From the NCBI GenBank assembly GCA_045593405.1, contig JAZNWN010000016.1, positions 1 to 34,246 on the forward strand: a DNA stretch of 34,246 bases, read 5' to 3'. The stretch is from UMGS1933 sp045593405 (lineage in GTDB: Bacteria > Bacillota > Clostridia > TANB77 > CAG-508). Below are positions 23,738-32,271 of this stretch, in pieces. The first letter of the stretch is position 1, and the number at the start of each line of letters is the position of its first letter. The position numbers were made by a program, and so were the translations under genes. A model generated the notes under the pieces. It had not been told where the DNA came from. It did no database searches and was given only the letters and a program-made list of their open reading frames with translations.

Positions 23738-25210
23738 TTATTTGATATCATGCGGGAACGATATCACCAAATTTATGATAATAGCAAAATAAATTCCAAA
23801 CCCCAAACTGTTTAAAAGATTTCCAGAATAGTATGCAATACAAAAAATCATAAAAATAGTAGTGCAGGCTACAGTAGATAAGAGGTTTAATTGTTTTAGT
23901 TTACTATACAATACTCTTTTTATCCAATACATAGGGAAAAGAAAATATGGACCCAATATTAAAATTAAGCCAATAATTCCAAGAGAATAATATTGCATAA
24001 TAAAGTCTTTTTCAATATTAAAAATATTCTGTACACGGCTATATGTTATACCAAATAAATAATCAAATTTATTATTATTAATTGAAATTACTCTTTTTAC
24101 CATTGCCTCTTCTAAAAATCTATAATTTGATTTTGATGGATTGTCATTTGTTAAAATATCGTACCAAAAATCTACATCATATTGGTAAGGATATCTATTT
24201 AAAATGAAATTTTCATTTATATTTTTTTGAGCATAGTATTTAAGAATATATTCTTCTTTAGATTCTTGAATATTAGCATCTTGTATAGATGTAAAAGTGT
24301 TTTCTGTGTTTTGCACAGATGGCAGAGCTAAAGAAGTTTCTATAACGGCTTCGTTTTCAGAAATTCTTGAAAATGTAGGGTTAAAGGGGAGTAAGCATAT
24401 ATAGATTAATAAGAATGGTAGTAGTTTAGCTAATTTTTTTGCTTGTTTTTTTAAAAGAATATACCACAAAGATGTGTATAAAAGAACAATTGCTATCCCA
24501 AAGACTGCTACTTTTGTGCCTAAAAGAAGTAGGGCCATTACATTGCAAATAAGAACAAATAAAGCAAGTCTGTTTTTATTTTCTAAATTCAAAAGGAGAA
24601 TAAAAGGTAAAAACATTAAAAGTATAGCACTAATTTGGTTGGCTAATTCGAATAAACCTTTTGAAGATAAATCCTTATATGTATAAGAGGAATTTATATT
24701 AAACCATTCAAAAAAGTTCGCTTTTATTCTAGTGTCAGAATAAGAACCATATGAAAATAAAAATAAATTACTAATAATTATTATTAAACTAATTTCAAAT
24801 ACAATAGTTATTAAAACAAAAAATATTTCTTTTTTTGAAAAACAGGCTTTAAATAAACTGTATATTAGTAAATAAGGACAGACCATTTTTACAAAATATA
24901 AAGCTTCCTGAAAAATCGAATAATTAAAATTTCCCGGAACCAAAGAAGTGAATTTTAAAGCATTTAAATGGTGAAAAACAAAATAAATTAAAATAAATAA
25001 AGGATAAACTAATAAAAAATATTTTTTTTTGTTTTTAGTGTTAATAAAATGATATAGAAAAAAAAGAACAACAAAAAAAACTCTAATTAATGTTGAAATA
25101 GAGCCATAAAATATTTTTAAATCAAAAATAGGCTGTACTATTAAAAATAAAATTAATAAATTTTTAATAGTACAATCATTTAGAATAGATTTTTTATTTT
25201 TTTGTATCAT
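23738..25210 (-). CDS. Polytopic membrane protein, Wzy/O-antigen-ligase-like
   Basis: A 490-residue protein with about ten to twelve hydrophobic segments and one large soluble loop at about residues 265-360 (between LLPFLLIYICLLPF and YYSLGIIGLILILG). This is the layout of O-antigen polymerases and ligases, which join lipid-linked glycans outside the membrane. No decisive sequence motif is seen, so the call rests on topology and context. It begins 16 bases inside the tagO end, so it is translationally coupled to tagO. A polymerase of this type is unusual beside an ABC-exporter-type teichoic cluster. Confidence 0.65.
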   Translation of the reverse strand: MIQKNKKSILNDCTIKNLLILFLIVQPIFDLKIFYGSISTLIRVFFVVLFFLYHFINTKNKKKYFLLVYPLFILIYFVFHHLNALKFTSLVPGNFNYSIFQEALYFVKMVCPYLLIYSLFKACFSKKEIFFVLITIVFEISLIIIISNLFLFSYGSYSDTRIKANFFEWFNINSSYTYKDLSSKGLFELANQISAILLMFLPFILLLNLENKNRLALFVLICNVMALLLLGTKVAVFGIAIVLLYTSLWYILLKKQAKKLAKLLPFLLIYICLLPFNPTFSRISENEAVIETSLALPSVQNTENTFTSIQDANIQESKEEYILKYYAQKNINENFILNRYPYQYDVDFWYDILTNDNPSKSNYRFLEEAMVKRVISINNNKFDYLFGITYSRVQNIFNIEKDFIMQYYSLGIIGLILILGPYFLFPMYWIKRVLYSKLKQLNLLSTVACTTIFMIFCIAYYSGNLLNSLGFGIYFAIIINLVISFPHDIK

Positions 25211-26288
25211 TGTGTTCCACCCTTATATTAAAAATATCTTTATAACCAATTGCAATTATAGTTATCACCATCAATGCAAACGAAATTGCTTTAAAAAAAC
25301 CACTTTCTAAAAGAATTACTGCAAACATTCCACAAATTGCACTTATTCCATAAAGAATAAATACGGCTTGCTTTTGAGTGTATCCTTTTTTCATGATTTT
25401 ATGGTGTAAATGTTCACTATCAGCTTTAAATATCCCCTTTATGGATTTCGTTTTTATAATTCGTCGAACAATTGCAAGGGAAGTATCTAAAAGTGGAATT
25501 GCAAAAACAATAAGTGGAGCAATTAGAACAAGTAGAGTATATGTCTTTGCAGTTCCAAGAATTGAAATTATTGATAAAGCATAACCTAAAAAGTTAGAAC
25601 CAGTATCTCCCATAAATGTTTTTGCTGGATTAAAATTAAATGGCAAAAAACCAACTAATGAACCTGCAAGTGCAGTTATAAGTAAAATTGAAATTAAAGG
25701 TGAACCATTTAGAGAAAATATCATTAGTAAAGAAAAACAGGAAATAACCCCAATTCCTGCAGATAATCCATCTAATCCATCTATTAAATTAATTGCATTA
25801 GTAATTCCAATAATCCAAATAACAGTGATAATACTTAGTACTAATTCTCCATTAATAGTGGTATTAAAATGAGATATAAAAATAGGCCCCATTTTTATTC
25901 CAAAACATACTACAGAAATAGCACTAAGGATTTGCCCAAGAAGTTTTACATAAGCAGGAATTCCTTTATAATCATCTATAAAACAAAAAATGCTTAAAAT
26001 AAGAGCACCTAAGAAAAAACCTATTAATTTAAAACCATATGAGTCTTGACCAGTTAATACTAAGGATCCTTCTAAATTCATTACAATTAATAAATATATT
26101 GTGGATACAGCAAAACCTGCGATAATAGCGAGCCCTCCTAAAGTTGGCATTGCATTTTTATGAATTTTACGTTGTTCTTTAGGAACATCTAATGCACCTA
26201 TTTTTTTTGATAATCTAATCGTATATGGTGTAATTACATAAGCTGTAATAAAAGCAAGTAAAAATGCTATAGCTATATTTCCCCACAT
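25194..26288 (-). CDS. tagO: Undecaprenyl-phosphate GlcNAc-1-phosphate transferase (TagO/WecA family)
   Basis: A 364-residue polytopic enzyme that starts polymer synthesis by making GlcNAc-PP-undecaprenol. Motifs: RKIHKNAMPTLGGLAI, FIDDYKGIPAYVKLLGQ, NAINLIDGLDGLSAGIG, FMGDTGSNFLGY and the C-terminal HLHHKIMKKGYTQKQAV. ATG 26288 is preferred over GTG 26297 because AGGAG lies eight bases before it. It has its own promoter, divergent from the diacylglycerol kinase gene. Two consecutive CGA codons (IVRRII) show CGA used as Arg. Confidence 0.94.
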   Translation of the reverse strand: MWGNIAIAFLLAFITAYVITPYTIRLSKKIGALDVPKEQRKIHKNAMPTLGGLAIIAGFAVSTIYLLIVMNLEGSLVLTGQDSYGFKLIGFFLGALILSIFCFIDDYKGIPAYVKLLGQILSAISVVCFGIKMGPIFISHFNTTINGELVLSIITVIWIIGITNAINLIDGLDGLSAGIGVISCFSLLMIFSLNGSPLISILLITALAGSLVGFLPFNFNPAKTFMGDTGSNFLGYALSIISILGTAKTYTLLVLIAPLIVFAIPLLDTSLAIVRRIIKTKSIKGIFKADSEHLHHKIMKKGYTQKQAVFILYGISAICGMFAVILLESGFFKAISFALMVITIIAIGYKDIFNIRVEHNDTKK

Positions 26289-26320
26289 AGTAAACACTCC
26301 TATTCTTATTTTCCATAATA

Positions 26321-26349
26321 ATTTTACTATTTATTTAAAATAATGTCAA
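26321..26349 (-). promoter_or_regulatory. Sigma-A promoter of tagO
   Basis: On the minus strand TTGACA (26349-26344), a 17-base spacer and TAAAAT (26326-26321). Confidence 0.7.
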
Positions 26350-26366
26350 TAAAATAAAGCATAATC

Positions 26367-26395
26367 TTGACATTTGGCAGAAAATAAATGATAAT
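26367..26395 (+). promoter_or_regulatory. Sigma-A promoter of the diacylglycerol kinase gene
   Basis: TTGACA (26367-26372), a 17-base spacer and GATAAT (26390-26395), back to back with the tagO promoter so the two units may share control. Confidence 0.65.
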
Positions 26396-26434
26396 GTAAA
26401 AAAGCAAAGAATATTCTTATATAGGGAGAAAAAT

Positions 26435-27325
26435 ATGAGTAAGCAGGTTTTATTAATTGTAAATCCAAATGCTGGAAGAGGTAAGGTACAAAGTAGAATT
26501 CCGTATATAAAGGAAGATTTAGAAAAGACAGGTTATAAAGTAGAAATCATTAATACTCAAAAGTATTTCTCTGCTAAAGATATTATAAAAAAATATAATA
26601 AAAAAATAGATATTGCTATATGCTGTGGTGGAGATGGTACTGTTAATGATTTAATAAATGCAATTATGGAATTAGAGGATAAGCCTAAGATAAGTTTTAT
26701 ACCACTGGGAACGGTAAATGATTTTGGAAGAACAGTTGGGCTTTCAAGAGTAAAATTTCTTATAGAAGGTGTATTAAAAAAATACATAGAAAAAAAGTCA
26801 GATATAGGTAAATTTAATGAAAAATATTTTAATTATGTTGCTGCATTTGGAGCATTTACACAAGTATCATATATAACAAGTCAAAAATTAAAAAGGATAT
26901 TTGGAAAGTTTGCTTATTTTATTGTGGCAATAAAATATTTTTTTAAAATTAGAACTTATAAAATAAATCTTAGTATTGATGGAGAAAAAACAGAAAAAGA
27001 ATGCATATATGGGTCAGTAAGTAATTCTAAATCAATAGGGGGATTTCAGTGGTTTAGAAAAAGAGATATAGATATAGACGATGGGAAATTTGAAGTCATA
27101 TTAATAAATAAACCAAAACATAAAATACAATATATAGGTATTGTTTTTGACATCTTATTTAAAAGGTACCAAAGTAAAAACTTTTTTTACAAACAAGGAA
27201 GTAAAATAGAAATAATTTCAGACAAGAGTCTAACATGGACTATAGATGGAGAATATGGAGGAAGAACAAAGGAAGTAAAGATAAGTAACTGTAAGGAAGC
27301 GGTAACATTTATTATACCTAAATAA
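26435..27325 (+). CDS. Diacylglycerol kinase family lipid kinase (DgkB/YegS type)
   Basis: A 296-residue lipid kinase: VNPNAGRGKVQSR at 10-21, the nucleotide-binding motif GGDGTVNDLI from 65, IPLGTVNDFGRTVGL near 87 and a beta-rich C-terminal domain ending with TWTIDGEYGGRTKEVKI. In Firmicutes DgkB rephosphorylates the diacylglycerol released when phosphatidylglycerol is consumed by lipoteichoic acid synthesis. This suits its position 18 bases before the phosphoglycerol transferase gene. The usual Asn in the LGTxNDFA motif is Val (GTVNDF), a small variation. Confidence 0.88.
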   Translation: MSKQVLLIVNPNAGRGKVQSRIPYIKEDLEKTGYKVEIINTQKYFSAKDIIKKYNKKIDIAICCGGDGTVNDLINAIMELEDKPKISFIPLGTVNDFGRTVGLSRVKFLIEGVLKKYIEKKSDIGKFNEKYFNYVAAFGAFTQVSYITSQKLKRIFGKFAYFIVAIKYFFKIRTYKINLSIDGEKTEKECIYGSVSNSKSIGGFQWFRKRDIDIDDGKFEVILINKPKHKIQYIGIVFDILFKRYQSKNFFYKQGSKIEIISDKSLTWTIDGEYGGRTKEVKISNCKEAVTFIIPK

Positions 27326-27343
27326 AAATAAGGATGGATAAAC

Positions 27344-28897
27344 ATGGAAAAAAGAAAAAAAACAATAATTGCAATAATAATATTAATTTTATCAGTAGTA
27401 ATGGTAGTTGCATCTATTTATTATAAACAAAATTATAAAGAGCAAACTTTTGATACAATAATTTATCATTTGGCTAGAGGTCCAGAAAAAGCAAATACGG
27501 AGGTAGTTGGAATAGCATTAAAAGTATGCATAATACCAATTATAATTTTAGTGGGTGTCATGTCTATTCCATTAACAAAATTCAAGAAAAGAATTATAAT
27601 TAAAAAATTTCAGATTTATCCAGTCGAAAAAATATTAGAACATAAAATAAAATATGCTGTAATAATTTTTATAGCGAGTATTATTTTTGCATTAGGACAA
27701 ATAGGATTGTATTCATATATATATAATCAGATATTAAAAAGTGAAATTTTTGAAAAAGAATATGTTGCAAGTGAAAATGTGAAATTAAAATTTCCAGAGA
27801 AAAAAAGAAACTTAATTTATATTTTTTTAGAATCGATGGAAATAACAGTTGCTTCTAGAGAAAATGGAGGAGGATGGGAATATTCAATCATTCCAGAATT
27901 AGAACAAATGGCAAAAGAAAACATTAATTTTTCTAACACAGAAAAATTAGGAGGAGCATTGCCGGTTCCAGGAACGGGTTGGACAATTGCAGGAATGGTA
28001 GCACAAACCTCAGGGGTTCCCTTAAAAACTACAATAGGTGATAATGATAATTCATATTCTGGCTATTCTTCATTTCTACCGGGAGTATATTCTCTAGGTG
28101 ATATTTTAAAAAAAGAAGGTTATAATTTAAAACTAATGGTAGGTTCTGATGCTGGATTTGGAGGAAGAAAAGACTATTTTACTATACATGGAGAGTATGA
28201 GATTTTTGATTTTTATACAGCAATTGAAGAAGGTAAAATGACAAAAGAAGATGAAGTATGGTGGGGTTATGATGATGATGATTTACTTAAATGGGCAAAG
28301 GATGAAGTATTGGAACTAGCAGAACAAGACGAGCCATTTAACTTTATAATGTTAACTGCAGATACTCATTTTACAGATGGATATTTAAGCGAAAATGCGG
28401 AGGAAAAATTTGATACTCAATATGAAAATGTTTTTTCATATTCATCTAAATCAGTTTATGAATTTATAGAATGGATAAAAGGACAAGATTTTTATGATAA
28501 TACAACAATTGTAGTGGTAGGAGATCATATAGGAATGCAAACAGAATTTTATGAAAAACATTTAGAAGAAGAATATGTAAGAACTATTTATAACACTTTT
28601 ATAAATTCTGCTATTCCAGAGGAAAATAGTAAAAACAGACAATTTTCTACATTAGATATATTCCCTACAGTACTTGCAAGTATTGGAGTAGAAATTGAAG
28701 GGGGGAAACTAGGATTAGGGACTAATTTGTTTTCTGGAGAAAAAACATTAATTGAGGAATTTGGCTATGATAAGATGAAGGAAGAACTAGAAAGAAGGTC
28801 AAATTATTATAATAAATATTTGCTTAAAGATAATTATATAGAAATGTTAACTGGTAGCAATATAACAAATAATGTAATAAATACGGTATTAGAATAA
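27344..28897 (+). CDS. MdoB/LtaS-type phosphoglycerol transferase (sulfatase fold)
   Basis: A 517-residue membrane enzyme. Three hydrophobic segments lie at about 6-27, 55-76 and 103-127, then an extracellular sulfatase-fold domain: IYIFLESMEITV with metal ligand Glu163, VPGTGWTIAGMVAQTSGVPL with probable catalytic Thr214, DTHFTDGY and VVVGDHIGMQTE with metal-binding Asp-His. The GTGWTIAGM context is closer to E. coli OpgB/MdoB than to classic LtaS. It should move phosphoglycerol from phosphatidylglycerol onto a glycolipid or glycan, with the kinase upstream recycling the diacylglycerol. Fewer membrane segments than the five of LtaS. The acceptor is unknown. Confidence 0.87.
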   Translation: MEKRKKTIIAIIILILSVVMVVASIYYKQNYKEQTFDTIIYHLARGPEKANTEVVGIALKVCIIPIIILVGVMSIPLTKFKKRIIIKKFQIYPVEKILEHKIKYAVIIFIASIIFALGQIGLYSYIYNQILKSEIFEKEYVASENVKLKFPEKKRNLIYIFLESMEITVASRENGGGWEYSIIPELEQMAKENINFSNTEKLGGALPVPGTGWTIAGMVAQTSGVPLKTTIGDNDNSYSGYSSFLPGVYSLGDILKKEGYNLKLMVGSDAGFGGRKDYFTIHGEYEIFDFYTAIEEGKMTKEDEVWWGYDDDDLLKWAKDEVLELAEQDEPFNFIMLTADTHFTDGYLSENAEEKFDTQYENVFSYSSKSVYEFIEWIKGQDFYDNTTIVVVGDHIGMQTEFYEKHLEEEYVRTIYNTFINSAIPEENSKNRQFSTLDIFPTVLASIGVEIEGGKLGLGTNLFSGEKTLIEEFGYDKMKEELERRSNYYNKYLLKDNYIEMLTGSNITNNVINTVLE

Positions 28898-28900
28898 AAA

Positions 28901-28965
28901 TGTAGGGGCAAATCCTCCTGTTTGCTATTAAAAAATGAGCGGACAGAGAGAAGGATGCCCCTACA
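28901..28965 (+). repeat. GTAGGGG-type palindromic repeat
   Basis: TGTAGGGGCA and TCCT at the left pair with AGGATGCCCCTACA at the right. It directly follows the stop of the phosphoglycerol transferase gene. Confidence 0.65.
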
Positions 28966-28967
28966 CG

Positions 28968-29002
28968 ACTTAATAAAATATTCAGAATATTTTATTAAGC
29001 TA
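28968..29002 (+). repeat. AT-rich perfect inverted repeat before murF
   Basis: CTTAATAAAATATTC and GAATATTTTATTAAG, separated by one base, form a 15-bp palindrome. No T tract follows, so it may be an operator-like site or a repeat rather than a terminator. The remaining bases up to murF (29003-29066) hold only its GGAGGG ribosome binding site as far as I can see. Confidence 0.55.
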
Positions 29003-29066
29003 TTTTCAAATAAAATTAATTGTTATAAAATAACAAAGTATTAATATATTAAATTGGAGGGAGAAA

Positions 29067-30449
29067 ATGCAAAAAAAAATAACCCCACAAAATATTAAAG
29101 AAATATGTAATGGAAAAATACTTACAAAAAACATAAAAAATAAAATTAATGATTTTGTTTTTGATTCTAGAAATATAAAAGAGGATGATTGTTTTATTGC
29201 AATAAAAGGAGACAGTAATAATGGAAATTTATTTCTACAAATGGCGTTAGAAAAAGGAGCCTCTGTTTGTTTGGTTGACGAAAAACCAGGAGAAGAATTA
29301 ATAGAAAAATACAATAACAGAACAATTATAAAAGTAAAAGATACAATAAAAGCAATTCAGAAAATTGCAGAATATAAGAGAAGTTTATATAATATTCCAG
29401 TTATTGCAGTTACAGGAAGTGTAGGGAAAACGAGCACTAAAGATATAATTGCAAGTGTATTAGGACAAAAATACAATGTTTTAAAAACAGAAGGAAATTA
29501 TAATAACCACATAGGTCTGCCAATGACATTGTTAAGATTAAAAGATCATACGGCAATTGTTGTTGAAATGGGAATGAATCATTTTAATGAAATAAGTTTG
29601 CTTACAAATATTGCAAAGCCAACAGTTGCAGTTATAACAAATATCGGAACATCACATATAGGTAATTTAGGTTCGAGAGAAAATATATTAAAAGCAAAAT
29701 TAGAAATTCTAGAAGGATTACAAGAAAATGGAAGAATTATAATAAATAACGATAATGATTTATTACATAATTGGGCACAAACTGTGGAAAACCTAGACAT
29801 TATCACTTATGGAATTGAAAATAAAAGCGATTTTGTTCCAGCAAAAATAAATGAGAATAATAACCAAACAAAATATGAAATAAATATTAGAGAGAAAAAA
29901 TATAATGTAAAGGTACCAGTAATAGGAAAACATTTTATATATAATAGTTTGTGTGCAATTGCTGTAGGTAATATACTGAATATTGAACCTGAAAAAATAA
30001 TTCAGGGAATTTTTGAATTTAAATTAACAGCAAAGAGAATGGACTTTAGAAAGATAAAAAAAGAAGCTATATTATTAGCAGATTATTATAATGCAAGTTA
30101 TGATTCTATGAAATCTGCTTTAGAGGTAGTAAAAGATTATAAAGCAAAAAGGAAAATTGCAGTATTAGGAGATATGCTAGAGTTAGGAGAATTTTCAGAA
30201 AGCTTGCATAAAGCTGTTGGAAAAGAAGTATACAATAATAAAATAGATATATTGATAACAGTGGGAACTTTAGCAAAAAATATTGCAAAAGTAGCAAGAG
30301 AGATAGGTACGAAAGAAGTGTATGAGTGTGAAAAAAATATTGAAGCGGCAAGAATATTGAATCAGGAAATTAAAAAAGGCGATTTAATATTACTAAAAGC
30401 ATCTAATGGGATGAAATTTGGTGAGATATTTGAAGCTATAGAAAATTAA
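29067..30449 (+). CDS. murF: UDP-N-acetylmuramoyl-tripeptide--D-alanyl-D-alanine ligase
   Basis: A 460-residue Mur ligase that adds D-Ala-D-Ala to UDP-MurNAc-tripeptide in the cytoplasm. FVFDSRNIKEDDCFIAIKG opens the N-terminal domain, the ATP loop VTGSVGKTSTKDII spans 116-127, then TEGNYNNHIGLPMTLL, VEMGMNHFNEI, ADYYNASYDSM and LGDMLELGEFSE. All are in order and of usual length. It is followed after 10 bases by ddl, which makes its D-Ala-D-Ala substrate, a common operon. Confidence 0.96.
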   Translation: MQKKITPQNIKEICNGKILTKNIKNKINDFVFDSRNIKEDDCFIAIKGDSNNGNLFLQMALEKGASVCLVDEKPGEELIEKYNNRTIIKVKDTIKAIQKIAEYKRSLYNIPVIAVTGSVGKTSTKDIIASVLGQKYNVLKTEGNYNNHIGLPMTLLRLKDHTAIVVEMGMNHFNEISLLTNIAKPTVAVITNIGTSHIGNLGSRENILKAKLEILEGLQENGRIIINNDNDLLHNWAQTVENLDIITYGIENKSDFVPAKINENNNQTKYEINIREKKYNVKVPVIGKHFIYNSLCAIAVGNILNIEPEKIIQGIFEFKLTAKRMDFRKIKKEAILLADYYNASYDSMKSALEVVKDYKAKRKIAVLGDMLELGEFSESLHKAVGKEVYNNKIDILITVGTLAKNIAKVAREIGTKEVYECEKNIEAARILNQEIKKGDLILLKASNGMKFGEIFEAIEN

Positions 30450-30459
30450 GGAGGACAAT

Positions 30460-31470
30460 ATGAATAAATTGAAATTGGGAATTATTTATGGTGGAATGTC
30501 AACAGAACACGAGGTGTCAGTTATATCAGCAAAATCTGTCATATCAAACTTAAACAAAGAAAAATATGAAATAAATGAAATTTTAATAAGTAAGCAGGGA
30601 GAATGGTTAGATAAAGAAAATAAACAAATAGAAAACATATTTACATATTTAAAAAATTTAGATGTAATATTCCCAGTATTACATGGGATGTATGGAGAAG
30701 ATGGAACAATCCAAGGACTATTGGAAATACTAAAAAAACCATACGTGGGTGTAGGAGTTTTAGGATCTGCAGTAGGAATGGATAAAGTGTATTCAAAAAT
30801 TGTTTTTGAAAAAGCCAATATTCCACAGGCAAAATATGTTTATATTAAAAAGAAAAAAGACAATTATGTATATGTGTTAAAAGATTTTGAGGAGTTAGAA
30901 CTTCCTTTAAAAGATATATGTAATAAAATAACTGAAAAAATACAATTTCCAATGTTTGTAAAACCATCAAATTCAGGTTCATCAGTAGGAATTAATAAAG
31001 CTCATAATATAGACGAATTAGAAAAACATATAGAATATGCAGGGAAATTTGATAATAAAATATTAGTAGAAGAAAATATAAATGGAAGAGAAATAGAATG
31101 TGCGGTTTTAGGAAATGAAAATCCAGAAGCTTCTTGTATAGGAGAAATTTTACCTGCAGATGAATTTTATAGCTATGAAGCAAAATATAAAAATATAGAA
31201 TCAAAAACACAAATTCCTGTAGATATTTCTGAAGAAATTGCTAATAAAATAAGAGAATTAGCAGTGAGAGCATATAAATCTATAGATTGCAGAGGATTAT
31301 CGAGAGTAGACTTTTTTGTAGAAAAAGAAACAGAAAAAATATATATAAATGAAATAAATACAATGCCAGGCTTTACAAGCATTAGTATGTATCCAAAATT
31401 ATGGGAACAATCTGGATTAAAATACAGTGAATTATTAGATGAATTAATTAGATTAGCTTTAGAAAAATAA
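30460..31470 (+). CDS. ddl: D-alanine--D-alanine ligase
   Basis: A 336-residue ATP-grasp ligase making D-Ala-D-Ala. GGMSTEHEVSVISAKSV opens the chain, VLHGMYGEDGTIQGLLE follows, KPSNSGSSVGINKA is the ATP-binding loop, and EINTMPGFTSISMYPKLW is the C-terminal metal and substrate site. AAGGAGG lies before ATG. Normal length and close coupling with murF. A hairpin repeat follows the stop. Confidence 0.96.
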   Translation: MNKLKLGIIYGGMSTEHEVSVISAKSVISNLNKEKYEINEILISKQGEWLDKENKQIENIFTYLKNLDVIFPVLHGMYGEDGTIQGLLEILKKPYVGVGVLGSAVGMDKVYSKIVFEKANIPQAKYVYIKKKKDNYVYVLKDFEELELPLKDICNKITEKIQFPMFVKPSNSGSSVGINKAHNIDELEKHIEYAGKFDNKILVEENINGREIECAVLGNENPEASCIGEILPADEFYSYEAKYKNIESKTQIPVDISEEIANKIRELAVRAYKSIDCRGLSRVDFFVEKETEKIYINEINTMPGFTSISMYPKLWEQSGLKYSELLDELIRLALEK

Positions 31471-31474
31471 AAAA

Positions 31475-31502
31475 GTAAGGGCAAGGTTTTACCATTGCCC
31501 AC
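31475..31502 (+). repeat. Short hairpin of the GTAGGGG-like family after ddl
   Basis: GTAAGGGCAAGGT and ACCATTGCCCAC pair imperfectly around TTT, flanked by A runs. Probably a degraded repeat copy. Confidence 0.5.
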
Positions 31503-31526
31503 AAAAAAAATAACAGGGGAAAAAAT

Positions 31527-32087
31527 ATGGAATTAGAACAAATAAAAAGTGAAATACATAGTAGATTGTCAGAAAAAAGATATTACCACTCAGTATGTGT
31601 AATGGAAAGATGTGAAGAACTTGCTAAAAAATTCGAATTCGATAGTGAAACTGCAAAAAAAGTAGGAATATCACATGATATAGCAAAAGAGATAACAGAT
31701 GAAGAAAAAATAGAATATTGTAATAAAAACAACATAGAAATAGATGATATGGAAAGAAAAAATGTATCTTTGTTACATGCAAAAATTGGAGCTCATATGG
31801 TAAAGGAATTATTTGGATTTAATGACCAAATGAGCCAAGCAATTAATGCACATACAACAGGATTACCAAGAATGGACATGCTATCTAAAATATTATTTAT
31901 TGCAGATAGAACAAGCAAAGAAAGAAATTTTCCAGATATTAATTATTTAAATGAATTATTAGAAAAAAACATAAATGAAGCAATATTATATATTTTAGAT
32001 AAAAAAATAGAATTACAACTAAACAAGAAATCGAATATACATGTAAATACTATAATAACTAGGAACGAAATTTTGCAAAATTTGTAA
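31527..32087 (+). CDS. yqeK: YqeK-like HD-domain Ap4A hydrolase (symmetrical)
   Basis: A 186-residue HD-domain phosphohydrolase. Metal ligands are visible in YYHSVCVMERCEELA (His21) and GISHDIAKEI (His50-Asp51), then LLHAKIGAHMVKE, INAHTTG and FIADRTSKERNFPDI. YqeK proteins cleave diadenosine tetraphosphate to two ADP (family knowledge). In many Firmicutes yqeK sits beside nadD and rsfS; here it stands between ddl and the nuclease genes instead. GGGG precedes the ATG weakly. Confidence 0.88.
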   Translation: MELEQIKSEIHSRLSEKRYYHSVCVMERCEELAKKFEFDSETAKKVGISHDIAKEITDEEKIEYCNKNNIEIDDMERKNVSLLHAKIGAHMVKELFGFNDQMSQAINAHTTGLPRMDMLSKILFIADRTSKERNFPDINYLNELLEKNINEAILYILDKKIELQLNKKSNIHVNTIITRNEILQNL

Positions 32088-32094
32088 TGCTATT

Positions 32095-32238
32095 AGCCCA
32101 ACGCAGGGGTTATATATTTTATTTTTAGAGTGATTCCGGGGTGACCGCCGTAGAAAATGTTTGAACCAAGTAAATTACATTTTCTAGGATGGGGCAGCGA
32201 TAAAAATACAAATATATAACACCGATGAGATTGGGAGG
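32095..32238 (-). repeat. MITE-like palindromic repeat, copy B (about 144 bp, inverted to copy A)
   Basis: Its reverse complement aligns along its full length with 10441-10586, sharing AGAAAATGTAAT, GGTTCAAACATTTTCTA and GCGTTGGGCTA-type ends. Terminal inverted repeats allow folding into a long hairpin. It occupies the gap between yqeK and the yhaO-like gene. Confidence 0.75.
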
Positions 32239-32271
32239 ATGTCAAAAGTATAAATTTTAAAGGAGAAAAAT

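Noticed and set aside
28968..29002. The palindrome before murF as an intrinsic terminator
   Set aside because: The stem is almost pure AT and no T tract follows. Listed as an inverted repeat only.
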